Below, piece by piece: positions 37,094 through 45,909 of a DNA stretch of 64,000 bases (the stretch's first letter is position 1; the number at the start of each line of letters is the position of its first letter). Position numbers and translations under genes: made by a program. Origin of the DNA: Nocardia sp. alder85J (GTDB taxonomy: Bacteria; Actinomycetota; Actinomycetes; Mycobacteriales; Mycobacteriaceae); the NCBI RefSeq assembly GCF_020176955.2, contig NZ_JAIUCZ020000003.1, positions 558,001-622,000 on the forward strand, in the 5' to 3' direction. The notes beneath the pieces are model-generated. The model saw only the letters and a list, made by a program, of their open reading frames with translations. It was not told the DNA's origin and ran no database searches.

Positions 37094-37972
37094 ATGCGGG
37101 ACAAGCGAATCTCCCTGGAGGAGGCCGTTTCCGGCCTGCGCAGCGGGATGACCGTCGGCATCGGCGGCTGGGGGTCGCGGCGCAAGCCGCTGGCCTTCGT
37201 GCGTGCGATCCTGCGCACCGATGTCACCGATCTCACCGTGGTCACCTACGGCGGTGCGGATCTCGGCCTGCTGTGCTCGGCAGGGAAGGTCCGCAAGGCG
37301 TATTACGGCTTCGTGTCGCTGGATTCGGCGCCGTTCTACGATCCGTGGTTCGCCGCGGCCCGCACCGGCGGCCAGATCGTGGCGCGGGAGATGGACGAGG
37401 GCATGGTGAAGTGCGGGCTGCAGGCCGCCGCCGCCCGGCTGCCGTTCCTGCCGATTCGCGCCGGGCTCGGCTCCGATGTGCCGAACTTCTGGGACGGCGA
37501 ACTGCGCACCGTGCGGTCGCCGTACCCGGATGCCGACGGCCGCACCGAAACCCTGGTCGCGATGCCCGCGCTGCATCTCGACGCCGCCTTCGTCCATCTG
37601 GATGTCGGCGACAAGCACGGCAATGCCGCCTACACCGGCGTCGACCCGTACATGGACAACCTGTTCTGCCTGGCCGCCGAGCGCCGCTACCTCTCGGTGG
37701 ACCGCGTGGTCGACACCGAGGAGCTGGTGAAAACCGTTCCGCAGCAGGCGATCATCCTCAACCGCATGATGGTCGACGGGGTGGTCGAGGCGCCCGGCGG
37801 CGCGCACTTCACCTTCTCCGGCAGCTACGGCCGTGACGAGCGGTTCCAGCGCCACTACGTCGCGGCCGCCGCGACCCCGGAGTCGTGGGCCGAGTTCAAG
37901 GCCCGGTACCTGGACGTCACCGAGGCCGAATACCAGTCGGCCGTCCGCGCTTTCGCCGAGGAGCCGGCGTGA
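37094..37972 (+). CDS. ipdA: CoA-transferase-fold hydrolase subunit IpdA
   Basis: 292 residues. Class I CoA-transferase alpha-type fold: GIGGWGSRRKPLAF near the N-terminus is characteristic of IpdA, and Glu102 in REMDEGMVKCG is the likely catalytic Glu. With IpdB it forms the heteromer that opens the last ring (ring C) of the steroid nucleus at the COCHEA-CoA stage, by hydrolytic carbon-carbon cleavage rather than CoA transfer. One base separates it from echA20. Confidence 0.92.
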   Translation: MRDKRISLEEAVSGLRSGMTVGIGGWGSRRKPLAFVRAILRTDVTDLTVVTYGGADLGLLCSAGKVRKAYYGFVSLDSAPFYDPWFAAARTGGQIVAREMDEGMVKCGLQAAAARLPFLPIRAGLGSDVPNFWDGELRTVRSPYPDADGRTETLVAMPALHLDAAFVHLDVGDKHGNAAYTGVDPYMDNLFCLAAERRYLSVDRVVDTEELVKTVPQQAIILNRMMVDGVVEAPGGAHFTFSGSYGRDERFQRHYVAAAATPESWAEFKARYLDVTEAEYQSAVRAFAEEPA

Positions 37973-38045
37973 TCGGTCAGGGCGCGGAGGCGGCAGCGAA
38001 GCGTAACCAGGTAGCGCCCCCGAGCGCGCCGGAAAGGACAACACA

Positions 38046-38807
38046 GTGAGCAGTGACACCACCACCGTCACCCGCGCCGAGGTGTGCGCGGTCGCCTGCG
38101 CCGAGATCTTCCGCGGCGCGGGCGAGATCATGGCCAGCCCGATGTCGCCGACGCCGACGATCGGCGCCCGGCTGGCCCGGCTGACCTTCGAACCGGATCT
38201 GCTGATCTCCGACGGCGAGGCGCTGTTCCTCGCCGAGACCCCCGCGCTGGGCGCGAAGGCCCCGATCGAGGGCTGGATCCCGTTCGGCAAGGTCTTCGAT
38301 GTGGTCGCCTCCGGCCGCCGCCATGTGGTGATGGGCGCCAACCAGATCGACCGGCACGGCAACCAGAACCTCTCGGCCTTCGGCCCGTTGCAGCAGCCCA
38401 CGCGCCAGATGTTCGGCGTGCGTGGCGCTCCCGGCAACACCGTCAACCACCCGACCAGCTACTTCGTGCCCCGGCACACCTCCCGGGTGTTCTGCGACCG
38501 GGTCGACATCGTCTCCGGAATCGGTTACGACAAGGTCGATCCCGAGAATCCGGCGTTCCGGTTCCACCATCTGCACCGGGTGATCAGCAATCTGGGCGTC
38601 TTCGATTTCGGCGGCCCCGGCCACACCCTGCGCGCCCTGTCCCTGCATCCGGGCGTGACCGCCGCGGACGTCGCCGCCGACACCGCCTTCGAGGTCGCCG
38701 ATGTGGAGACCGCCGCACCCACCCGTCTGCCCACCGAGGAGGAACTGCATCTGATCCGAACGGTGCTGGACCCCAAGGGTTTGCGCGAGAAGGAGGTCTC
38801 GGCGTGA
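38046..38807 (+). CDS. ipdB: CoA-transferase-fold hydrolase subunit IpdB
   Basis: 253 residues, GTG start at 38046 with AAAGGA upstream. Beta-type CoA-transferase fold: RAEVCAVACAEIFRGAGEIM, DLLISDGEALFLAE and VMGANQIDRHGNQNLSA. Partner of IpdA. A 73-bp gap follows ipdA. Its stop overlaps the ipdC GTG. Confidence 0.92.
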   Translation: MSSDTTTVTRAEVCAVACAEIFRGAGEIMASPMSPTPTIGARLARLTFEPDLLISDGEALFLAETPALGAKAPIEGWIPFGKVFDVVASGRRHVVMGANQIDRHGNQNLSAFGPLQQPTRQMFGVRGAPGNTVNHPTSYFVPRHTSRVFCDRVDIVSGIGYDKVDPENPAFRFHHLHRVISNLGVFDFGGPGHTLRALSLHPGVTAADVAADTAFEVADVETAAPTRLPTEEELHLIRTVLDPKGLREKEVSA

Positions 38808-39883
38808 CCCCCCGCCTGCGCACCGCTCTGACGGAGCTGGTGGGCATCGAGCACCCGATCGTGCAGACCGGTATGGGCTGGGTCGCCGGTCCCCGCCTGG
38901 TCGCCGCCACCGCCGACGCCGGCGGCCTGGGCATCCTGGCCTCGGCCACGATGACCTTCGCCGAACTCGAGGCCGCGATCACGAAGACCAAGGCACACAC
39001 CGGAAAACCGTTCGGCGTCAACATCCGCGCCGACGCCGCCGACGCCGCCGAACGCATCGAACTGCTGATCCGCGAACAGGTGAAGGTGGCCTCCTTCGCC
39101 CTGGCCCCGAAGCAGGAGCTGATCGCCCGCCTGAAGGACGCCGGCGTCGTGGTGATCCCGTCGATCGGCGCCGCCAAACACGCGGTGAAGGTGGCCTCCT
39201 GGGGCGCCGACGCCGTGATCGTGCAGGGCGGCGAGGGCGGCGGCCACACCGGCCCGGTCGCCACCACCCTGCTGCTGCCCTCGGTGCTGGATGCCGTCGA
39301 CATCCCCGTGGTCGCCGCGGGCGGCTTCTTCGACGGCCGCGGCCTGGCCGCCGCACTGTCCTACGGCGCCGCCGGCGTCGCGATGGGCACCCGCTTCCTG
39401 CTGACCCGCGAGAGCACCGTCCCCGACGCGATCAAACAGGAGTACCTGCGCCGCGGCCTCCAGGACACCGTGGTCTCCCGCAAGGTCGACGGCATGCCCC
39501 ACCGCGTCCTGAACACCGAACTCGTTGCCCGCCTGGAACATTCCGGCAGCTGGCGCGGCCTGTCCGCCGCCGTCGGCAACGCCGCCCGCTTCAAGAGCAT
39601 GTCCGGCATGACCTGGTCCGCCCTGATCCGCGACGGGCTGGCCATGCGAAAGACCAAGGACCTCACCTGGTCCCAGGTGATCATGGCCGCCAACACCCCC
39701 ATGCTGCTGAAAGCCGGTCTGGTGGAGGGCAACACCGACGCCGGTGTGCTGGCCGCCGGCCAGGTCACCGGCATCATCGACGACCTCCCCACGGTCACCG
39801 ACCTGATCGACCGCATCGTCACCGACGCCGTCACCCGCATCGACGCCCTCGCGGCCCTCCGCACCACCCAGCCCACCGGCTGA
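38804..39883 (+). CDS. ipdC: FMN-dependent NPD-family reductase IpdC
   Basis: 359 residues from GTG at 38804, overlapping the ipdB stop as GTGA; a longer reading frame upstream lies inside ipdB. Nitronate-monooxygenase-like TIM barrel: VQTGMGWVAGPRLVAATADAG, VQGGEGGGHTGPV and AAGGFFDGRGLAAAL are the flavin-binding signatures. IpdC takes part in redox conversion of the HIP-CoA-derived hydroxy intermediate before ring D opening. Last gene of the echA20 operon. Confidence 0.9.
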   Translation: MTPRLRTALTELVGIEHPIVQTGMGWVAGPRLVAATADAGGLGILASATMTFAELEAAITKTKAHTGKPFGVNIRADAADAAERIELLIREQVKVASFALAPKQELIARLKDAGVVVIPSIGAAKHAVKVASWGADAVIVQGGEGGGHTGPVATTLLLPSVLDAVDIPVVAAGGFFDGRGLAAALSYGAAGVAMGTRFLLTRESTVPDAIKQEYLRRGLQDTVVSRKVDGMPHRVLNTELVARLEHSGSWRGLSAAVGNAARFKSMSGMTWSALIRDGLAMRKTKDLTWSQVIMAANTPMLLKAGLVEGNTDAGVLAAGQVTGIIDDLPTVTDLIDRIVTDAVTRIDALAALRTTQPTG

Positions 39884-40143
39884 CGGCGCCGGACAAGGAC
39901 GCCGCCGGCCCGATCATCCGCATCGCCGGCAGCGCGGGGCCCTCCGCCGAATTCCGCGTCCACCGCGGCGGCGTCGCCATGCTCACGGCGATGCTCAGCC
40001 GCGAGTTCCTCGAGGACGCCCGGCGCGCCCACCGCGCCGGCACGCTGCCGACGGTCGCGGACCCGGCCGGCGCGCGGCACTGAACCGGCCGGTCGGCGAA
40101 TCCGCCCGGGCGACAGGATATTCGCCGCGTCCGGCCGCCGAAT

Positions 40144-40728
40144 TCAGTGCCGGTCGAGGTGGTGGCGGAGGAGAAGAGCGAGTTGGGTGCGAGCGTCGTC
40201 GAAGGGGCGGGTGGATTTCAGGGCGCGGCTCTGGACGATGGCGCCTTCGACCACCGAGAGGAGCAGCCCCGCTATGGCGCAGGCGGGGGCCTCGTCGATG
40301 CCGGCGGCCATCAGGCCGTCGGCGAGGCGGGCGGTCCATTCGGCGAAGGCGTGGCCGGCTACGGATTGAACCTCGGGGTCGAGTTCGTCGAGGGCGGCGG
40401 CCATCATGAAGGAGCCCTCGCGATAGTCGCTGACCTCCAGGGGGGTTCGCCAGAACGCGAAGAGTTGGTCGAGCCACTGTTCGGGGCTCCGGGCCGATTT
40501 CAGGGCGTCGGCAGTGGAACTCACGTGTGAGTAGACGACGCGGGCCACGATGCGGGCGGCCGCCTCGACCAGCTGGGATTTACCGGCCGGGAAGTGCTGG
40601 TACAGCGAATTGCGAGAGGCGTTGCTGCGCTTCAGTAATTCGTTGAGTCCGGCGGCGTGCACACCGTGCTCCTGCACCGTGGCGATGGTGTTCGTGAGCA
40701 ATCGGGCCCGCGGGCCGGCCGTCGCCAC
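40144..40728 (-). CDS. TetR/AcrR repressor (LmrA/YxaF type)
   Basis: 194 residues, GTG start at 40728. N-terminal helix-turn-helix GLNELLKRSNASRNSLYQHFP followed by KSQLVEAAARIV; C-terminal LmrA/YxaF-like effector domain (EGSFMMAAALDELDPEVQ). Divergent from the KAS III gene with two palindromic operators between, so it probably represses itself and that gene. Not a KstR2 relative and likely a later insertion after ipdC. The 260-base gap before it holds no supported gene. Confidence 0.85.
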   Translation of the reverse strand: MATAGPRARLLTNTIATVQEHGVHAAGLNELLKRSNASRNSLYQHFPAGKSQLVEAAARIVARVVYSHVSSTADALKSARSPEQWLDQLFAFWRTPLEVSDYREGSFMMAAALDELDPEVQSVAGHAFAEWTARLADGLMAAGIDEAPACAIAGLLLSVVEGAIVQSRALKSTRPFDDARTQLALLLRHHLDRH

Positions 40729-40764
40729 GTCGCTGTCCTCCTCGGATTGAACCGTTTTCTTGAT

Positions 40765-40779
40765 TGAACCGATCGTTCC
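40765..40779. promoter_or_regulatory. TetR operator 1 (near-palindrome)
   Basis: TGAACCGATCGTTCC, near-palindromic around GATC and closely related to the second site 36 bp away. Lies between the divergent TetR and KAS III genes. Confidence 0.7.
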
Positions 40780-40800
40780 ATGCTAGATCTAGCGTGTGTG

Positions 40801-40814
40801 GACCGATCGGTTCA
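40801..40814. promoter_or_regulatory. TetR operator 2
   Basis: GACCGATCGGTTCA contains the perfect 10-bp palindrome ACCGATCGGT (40802-40811). Between the two sites is a separate 12-bp palindrome GCTAGATCTAGC (40782-40793), which may overlap the promoter. Confidence 0.75.
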
Positions 40815-40830
40815 CATGAGAGAGGACGTC

Positions 40831-41859
40831 ATGCCCGCGCACATCGCCACCACCGCCCCGGTCGCCCACGCCGCGATTCTGGGCCTCGGGGTGTACCGGC
40901 CCCGCCGGATCGTTCCCAATGCCGACATCATCGATCGGATCGACTCCTCGGACGAGTGGATCCGCTCCCGGTCCGGAATCGCTTCCCGCCGTTGGGCGGA
41001 AGCCGACGAGACCATCGTCTCGATGAGCGTCGCCGCCGCGCGCGACGCGCTCACCGCCGCGCGCCTGGAGGCCGGCGCGGTCGATGCGGTGATCCTGGCC
41101 ACCTCGTCGCAGATGGTGCTGGGCCCGTCGGCGGGCGCGGTGGTGGCCGACGCGCTGGGGATGCACGACACCGCCGCCTTCGACGTCTCGGCCGGCTGCG
41201 CCGGATTCTGTTACGCGCTGGCCAATGCGGCGAATCTGGTGCGCGCCGGGCAGGCCCGGCAGGTGCTGGTGATCGGGGTGGAACGGTTGTCGGATCTGCT
41301 CGATCGCGACGACCGCAGCTGCGCGTTCATCTTCGCCGACGGCGCCGGGGCGGCGGTGGTGGGCCGGTCCGAACAGGAGGGCATCGGCCCGGTGGCCTGG
41401 GGCTCGGACGGTAGCCAGACCTCGGCGATCAAGCAGGACAAGGACTTTCAGCAGTATTTCGCCGAGGTCGCGGCGATCGGCGACGCTGCGGTGCGGCCGT
41501 ACATCCGGATGAACGGCACGGCGGTCTTCCGCTGGGCGGTCACCTTCCTGGAGAAGGCGTGCCGCGAGGCCCTGGACTTGGCCGGGGTCACCGTCGACCA
41601 GATCGACGCGTTCGTGCCGCACCAGGCCAACATTCGCATCACCGAGGCGCTGATCAAAACCCTGCGCCTGCCCGAGGGCGTCGCGATCGCCCGCGACATC
41701 GTGGAGACCGGAAACACCAGCGCCGCGTCGATTCCGATGGCGATGGAGGAACTGCTGCGCTCGGGCGCGGCCCGGCCCGGCGACACCGCGCTGCTGCTGG
41801 GGTTCGGCGCGGGACTGGCCTATGCCGGACAGGTCGTGACCCTGCCGGCCCTCGCGTGA
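40831..41859 (+). CDS. 3-oxoacyl-ACP synthase III (FabH-like)
   Basis: 342 residues from the ATG at 40831, preceded by AGAGGA; upstream ATGs lie in the operators. KAS III triad: Cys123 in SAGCAGFCYAL, His264 in PHQANIRI, Asn295 in ETGNTSAAS. KAS III condenses an acyl-CoA with malonyl-ACP to begin fatty-acid chains. A stand-alone, TetR-controlled copy inside a sterol locus is unusual and is probably a secondary enzyme rather than the housekeeping fabH. Possible link: using short acyl-CoA starters released by sterol breakdown (inference). Confidence 0.88.
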   Translation: MPAHIATTAPVAHAAILGLGVYRPRRIVPNADIIDRIDSSDEWIRSRSGIASRRWAEADETIVSMSVAAARDALTAARLEAGAVDAVILATSSQMVLGPSAGAVVADALGMHDTAAFDVSAGCAGFCYALANAANLVRAGQARQVLVIGVERLSDLLDRDDRSCAFIFADGAGAAVVGRSEQEGIGPVAWGSDGSQTSAIKQDKDFQQYFAEVAAIGDAAVRPYIRMNGTAVFRWAVTFLEKACREALDLAGVTVDQIDAFVPHQANIRITEALIKTLRLPEGVAIARDIVETGNTSAASIPMAMEELLRSGAARPGDTALLLGFGAGLAYAGQVVTLPALA

Positions 41860-41898
41860 CCGACCCCGCCCGGCGACGATCACCGGGCGGGATCGGGT

Positions 41899-43299
41899 CT
41901 AGCGGCGCACCCGCAGCAGCACCCCGGAGGCCAGCGCCGCGACCAGCGACAGCGCGCAGATCCCGCCGAAGGCGACGTGGTAGCCGAACGCCACGGGATG
42001 CGCGGAATCGACTGCTCGGGACAGGATCACGGCCACGACGGCGACCCCGATCGCGCCACCGATACGTTGCAGGATGTTGACGAACGCCGCGGCATCGGGC
42101 ATCTGGTCGTGCCGGACGGCGGCATAGGCGGTGGAGACCAGCGGCATGCTGGACAATGCGGTACCGACGCCGGCCATGAACAGAAGCACTTGCAGCAGAA
42201 CGGCATTCGCGTCGGCCGGGAGCAAGGCCAGCGGCGCGACGGTCGCGGCTACCACGAGAGTGCCGCAGACGGCGACGATTCCGCCGCCGACCCGGTCGGT
42301 CAACCGGCCACCGAGCGGCAGCGCGACGATTCCGCCGCCGCCGTAGGCGAGCAGCAGCAACCCGGTGCGGATCAGGCCGTCGTGGTGCAGCACCTGGAAG
42401 TACAACGGCAGCAACACCATCAGACCGAACATCGCCGCACCGGCGAAGAAGCTCGCGGTGTTGGCGGCGGCGAAGACCGGGTCGCGGAACATCCGCACGT
42501 CCAGCAACGGCAACTCGCGGCGGGCGGAGCGGATCACGAAGCCCGCCAAGGCGACCAGACCGGCCGCGATCGGCAGCCACACCGTCAGCGGATTCGCGGC
42601 GTGCACACCGAGTTCGCCGAGTCCGTAGACCACGGCCGAGGCGCCGCCGCCGGCCAGGATCAGGCTCGCGAAATCCAGCCCGCCGCTGTGGGTTCCGGTG
42701 GCCCGCGGCAGCACTCGCAGGCCCAGCGCGCACGCCACCACACCGAACGGCAGGTTGATCAGGAACAGCCACTGCCAGCTCAGGTTCTGGAGCATCAGCC
42801 CGCCCACGGTGGGTCCGAGCGCGGGCGCGCTCACCACCGCGATGCCGACCACGGCCATCACCCGGCCGAGGTATTTCGGCCCGGCGGCCTGCCCGAGGAT
42901 GGTCTGCCCGGCCGGCACGACCACACCGGCCGCCAGCCCCTGGAGCACCCGCAGGGTGATCAGCCAGCCGATACCGGGTGCCAGGGCGCACAGTCCGGAG
43001 GCGACGGTGAACGCGGCGATCGCGCACACCCAGACCCGCGCGGGCCCGAACCGGCGGGCCAGCCAGCCGCACATCGGTAGCGAAACGGCCAGCGCGAGCA
43101 GGTAACCGCTGGCCACCCACTGCACGGTGGCCAGCGTCGCGTGCAGGTCGGCGCCGATCGTATGCAGCCCGATATTCACCAGTGAGGTGTCGAGCATGCT
43201 CATCAGCGCGCCGAAGACGACCACACCGGCGATGCGCCAGACGTGCGGGGGAATCGAGTCGGAGGAGGGAACCGCGGTGGCCGAGCGCGTCTGCGTCAT
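41899..43299 (-). CDS. MFS transporter, DHA2 (EmrB/QacA) type
   Basis: 466 residues from the ATG at 43299 with AAAGGG upstream; an earlier start at 43335 would add 12 residues. Drug:H+ antiporter features: LMSMLDTSLVNIGLHTIG (motif D1-like) in helix 1, RVLQGLAAGVVVPAGQTI and GPTVGGLMLQNLSWQWLFLI. About 13-14 membrane helices. Divergent from the MarR gene, which probably represses it. Likely exports toxic hydrophobic compounds; substrate unknown. Confidence 0.87.
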   Translation of the reverse strand: MTQTRSATAVPSSDSIPPHVWRIAGVVVFGALMSMLDTSLVNIGLHTIGADLHATLATVQWVASGYLLALAVSLPMCGWLARRFGPARVWVCAIAAFTVASGLCALAPGIGWLITLRVLQGLAAGVVVPAGQTILGQAAGPKYLGRVMAVVGIAVVSAPALGPTVGGLMLQNLSWQWLFLINLPFGVVACALGLRVLPRATGTHSGGLDFASLILAGGGASAVVYGLGELGVHAANPLTVWLPIAAGLVALAGFVIRSARRELPLLDVRMFRDPVFAAANTASFFAGAAMFGLMVLLPLYFQVLHHDGLIRTGLLLLAYGGGGIVALPLGGRLTDRVGGGIVAVCGTLVVAATVAPLALLPADANAVLLQVLLFMAGVGTALSSMPLVSTAYAAVRHDQMPDAAAFVNILQRIGGAIGVAVVAVILSRAVDSAHPVAFGYHVAFGGICALSLVAALASGVLLRVRR

Positions 43300-43316
43300 C
43301 GGACGACCCTTTCGCA

Positions 43317-43357
43317 AGATTGTTGGCTTACTCAATTGCGGAGGTTATCAACAATCT
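43317..43357. promoter_or_regulatory. Inverted repeat in the MFS / MarR divergent promoter
   Basis: AGATTGTTG (43317-43325) and CAACAATCT (43349-43357) form a perfect 9-bp inverted repeat with a 23-bp spacer. It covers the start region of the MFS gene promoter. Good candidate MarR operator, possibly two half-site dimers. Confidence 0.65.
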
Positions 43358-43388
43358 AGTGGGTCAGCAACAGCATTAGAATCGGCCC

Positions 43389-43847
43389 ATGCCCGACGCA
43401 TCCGAACTCCACCTGGAAGGGCTGCTGCGCTTCCCCTCCTACGCGTTCGGGAAGCTGCATCGCGCGGTACATCAGGGGGTCGGCTCGTCCCTGCGCGACC
43501 ACTGGGTGCTGGTCTACCTGGAGGATCGCGCGGACCGGATCTCCCAGCAGGAGATCGCCGACGCCCTCGGCATCGACCGCAGCGAGGTGGTGCGCCTGGT
43601 CGACGGCCTGGAGCGGGCGGGCCTGGTGATCCGCCAGCGCGACACCGTCGACCGCCGCAAACACTGCCTGTCCATCACCGAGGCCGGCCGGGCGGCGCGC
43701 CTCCGGGTCGACGCGGAGATCGAGGCGACCAACGAGGTCGTCTTCGCCCGGCTCACCCCGGAGGAACGCGACACCCTGCACCGGTTGTCGCTGCTCGCCC
43801 TCGGCTACGACGAGCAGTACCGGCCACTGCCGCCGGTGCAGCCCTGA
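43389..43847 (+). CDS. MarR-family regulator
   Basis: 152 residues. Winged helix: ISQQEIADALGIDRSEVVRLVDGLERAG with the wing VIRQRDTVDRRKHCLSITEAG. Divergent from and 90 bp away from the DHA2 exporter, the standard layout for a MarR repressor of an efflux pump. Ligand unknown. Confidence 0.87.
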   Translation: MPDASELHLEGLLRFPSYAFGKLHRAVHQGVGSSLRDHWVLVYLEDRADRISQQEIADALGIDRSEVVRLVDGLERAGLVIRQRDTVDRRKHCLSITEAGRAARLRVDAEIEATNEVVFARLTPEERDTLHRLSLLALGYDEQYRPLPPVQP

Positions 43848-43887
43848 CACCCGGCCGCAGCGCGGGTGGGGCCCGCAGCCTGATGCG

Positions 43888-45852
43888 TCAGCGCAGGGTG
43901 ATCTGGATCCGGTTGTCGTGGTAGACGGCTCCGCCGCCGAAATCCGAATCCCGTTCGGCGATGGTGGCGTTCACGGTGGAGCCCTGGGAGAACTTCATCC
44001 AGCGGCCCTTGGTGGTGGCGGCCACGCCCGGCCGGACCCGGTCGGAGACCAGTGCCACGGCCTCGAAGGCGCCGCGCTCGTTGTACACCAGAATCTTTGC
44101 GCCGTCCGCGATTCCGCGCTCGGCGGCATCGGTGGGGTGGATGGTCACCTGTGGGTCGCCGGCTCGGCGGCGCAGCTCCGGATTGGTGCCGAAGCTGGAG
44201 TTGACGAAATAGTGCGAGGCGGCCGAGATCAGCACCAGACCGTCGCCGGTGTCGGCGGGCGGGATGTAGGTCGGCAGTGCGTCGTGGCCGGCGGCCGCGG
44301 CGCGGGCGGACACGAATTGCAGTTTGCCGGCGGGCACCGGTTGCGCCTCGACGCGCAGGAAGCCCTCGCGGCGCAGGCGTTCCAGGTCGTAGCCCTTCAG
44401 CAGCTGGCGGGCCAGATCCTCGTCGGAGTCGTAGAGCGCCGGTTCGGTCAGGCCCATGTGCCGGGCCAGGCGGCGGAAGGTCTCCGTGGTGGAGAGGCAT
44501 TCGCCGGGCGGGTCCACCGCGGGTTCGTTCCAGGCCAGGTAGAGGTTGCCGTAGGCGGCGAGGACGTCCAGGTGTTCGGGCTGCATGGTGGCGGGCAGCA
44601 GGATGTCGGCGTAGTCGGCGGTGTCGGTCTGGAAATGCTCCAGCACCACGGTGAACAGGTCCTCGCGCGACAGCCCCCGGATCACCGTGGACTGGTCCGG
44701 ATTGGAGGCCACCGGATTGGCGCCGATCACGAACAGCGCCTGCACCGGCGGATCCTTCGCCTCCAGCAAGCCCTCGGCCAGCCGGGTCATCGACAGGGTG
44801 CGCACCGGATGCGGCAGCAGATCGAAACGCACCAGCTCCGATTCGTTGAGCCGGTAGTGGCCGCTGGTCGAATAGTGCAGTCCACCACCGGGAATCGCCC
44901 AGTCGCCGGTCACGCCCGGCAGACAGGCCAAGGTGCGCAACGCCATTCCGCCCCCGGCGTGCCGTTGCATGCCCTGCGAGGCGCGGATCGCGGTGGGGCG
45001 GGTGCGGGCGATCCGCTCACCGAGCCCGACGATCTGCTCCACCGGCAGCCCGGTGATCTCGGCGACCCGCTCCGGGGTGTACTCGTCGAGCCGCTCGCGG
45101 AACTGTTCCCAGCCCTCGGTGTGCTCGGCGAGATACTCGCGATCCTCGGCGCCCAGCGACACGATCACGTGCATCAGGCCCATCGCCAGCGCGGCGTCGG
45201 TGCCGGGCAGCGGCGCCAGATGTTCGTCGCAGCGTTCGGCGCTGCGGCTGCGCACCGGGTCGATCGCGACCAGGTAGGCGCCGCTGTCCTGGATGAACTT
45301 CCACACGTGGTGCCCCGAGGTCAGCGGGTTGGAGCCCCACAGGATGATCAGCTTCGACTTCGGGAAGTCCTCCGGATCCATGCCGCCGGAGGTGCCCAGG
45401 GTGTATTTCAGCCCGAGCGAGCCGGAGATCGAGCAGATCGTCGGATTGTGCAGGGTGGCGCCGAGCACGTTGAAGAACCGGCGGCCGGAAAAGCCTTCCA
45501 GCCCTTGCAGATAGCCGAGGCTGCCGGTGCCGTGGAACGGCCAGATCGCCTCGCCGCCGTATTCGTCGATGATGCCGGTCAGGCGCGTGGAGATCTCGTC
45601 GAGGGCCTCGTCCCAGCTGATCCGCTCGAAGCGGCCCTCACCCTTGCGGCCGACCCGGCGCATCGGATAGCGGATCCGATCCGGCGAGTCGACCTGCTCG
45701 AGATACCGGTTCACCTTCACGCACAGTGCGCCACGGGTGACCGGGTGATGTTTGTTTCCCCGTAGTCCGACCGCTCTGCCGTCATCGGCGACGGTCACCA
45801 CCCAGGAACAGGCGTCGGGGCAGTCGAGCGGACAAGCGCCCAGAACCTCCAT
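43888..45852 (-). CDS. Molybdopterin oxidoreductase with N-terminal [4Fe-4S] site
   Basis: 654 residues. DMSO-reductase family: Cys7, Cys11, Cys15 and Cys44 (CPLDCPDAC, GALCVK) bind a 4Fe-4S cluster. Molybdopterin-binding segments follow (WGSNPLTSGHHVWKF, FVIGANPVASNPDQS), with the C-terminal DUF-type molydopterin domain from about 530. The Mo ligand is probably Cys140 or Ser141 in NPTICSISGS. No signal peptide, so cytoplasmic. No redox partner subunits are adjacent. No known role in sterol breakdown; it sits between ipdC and fadA6 with no KstR2 box. Confidence 0.88.
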   Translation of the reverse strand: MEVLGACPLDCPDACSWVVTVADDGRAVGLRGNKHHPVTRGALCVKVNRYLEQVDSPDRIRYPMRRVGRKGEGRFERISWDEALDEISTRLTGIIDEYGGEAIWPFHGTGSLGYLQGLEGFSGRRFFNVLGATLHNPTICSISGSLGLKYTLGTSGGMDPEDFPKSKLIILWGSNPLTSGHHVWKFIQDSGAYLVAIDPVRSRSAERCDEHLAPLPGTDAALAMGLMHVIVSLGAEDREYLAEHTEGWEQFRERLDEYTPERVAEITGLPVEQIVGLGERIARTRPTAIRASQGMQRHAGGGMALRTLACLPGVTGDWAIPGGGLHYSTSGHYRLNESELVRFDLLPHPVRTLSMTRLAEGLLEAKDPPVQALFVIGANPVASNPDQSTVIRGLSREDLFTVVLEHFQTDTADYADILLPATMQPEHLDVLAAYGNLYLAWNEPAVDPPGECLSTTETFRRLARHMGLTEPALYDSDEDLARQLLKGYDLERLRREGFLRVEAQPVPAGKLQFVSARAAAAGHDALPTYIPPADTGDGLVLISAASHYFVNSSFGTNPELRRRAGDPQVTIHPTDAAERGIADGAKILVYNERGAFEAVALVSDRVRPGVAATTKGRWMKFSQGSTVNATIAERDSDFGGGAVYHDNRIQITLR

Positions 45853-45909
45853 TCACTGATGGTAAACGCCGGTCCGGTGTGCGTCGCGGCGACGGTTGAA
45901 GCGTCACCC

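Noticed and set aside
39884..40143. Possible gene or gene fragment after ipdC, including a 34-codon frame at 39979-40083
   Set aside because: The frame is open but has no ribosome site and no family match; composition alone can explain it. Could be debris of an insertion.
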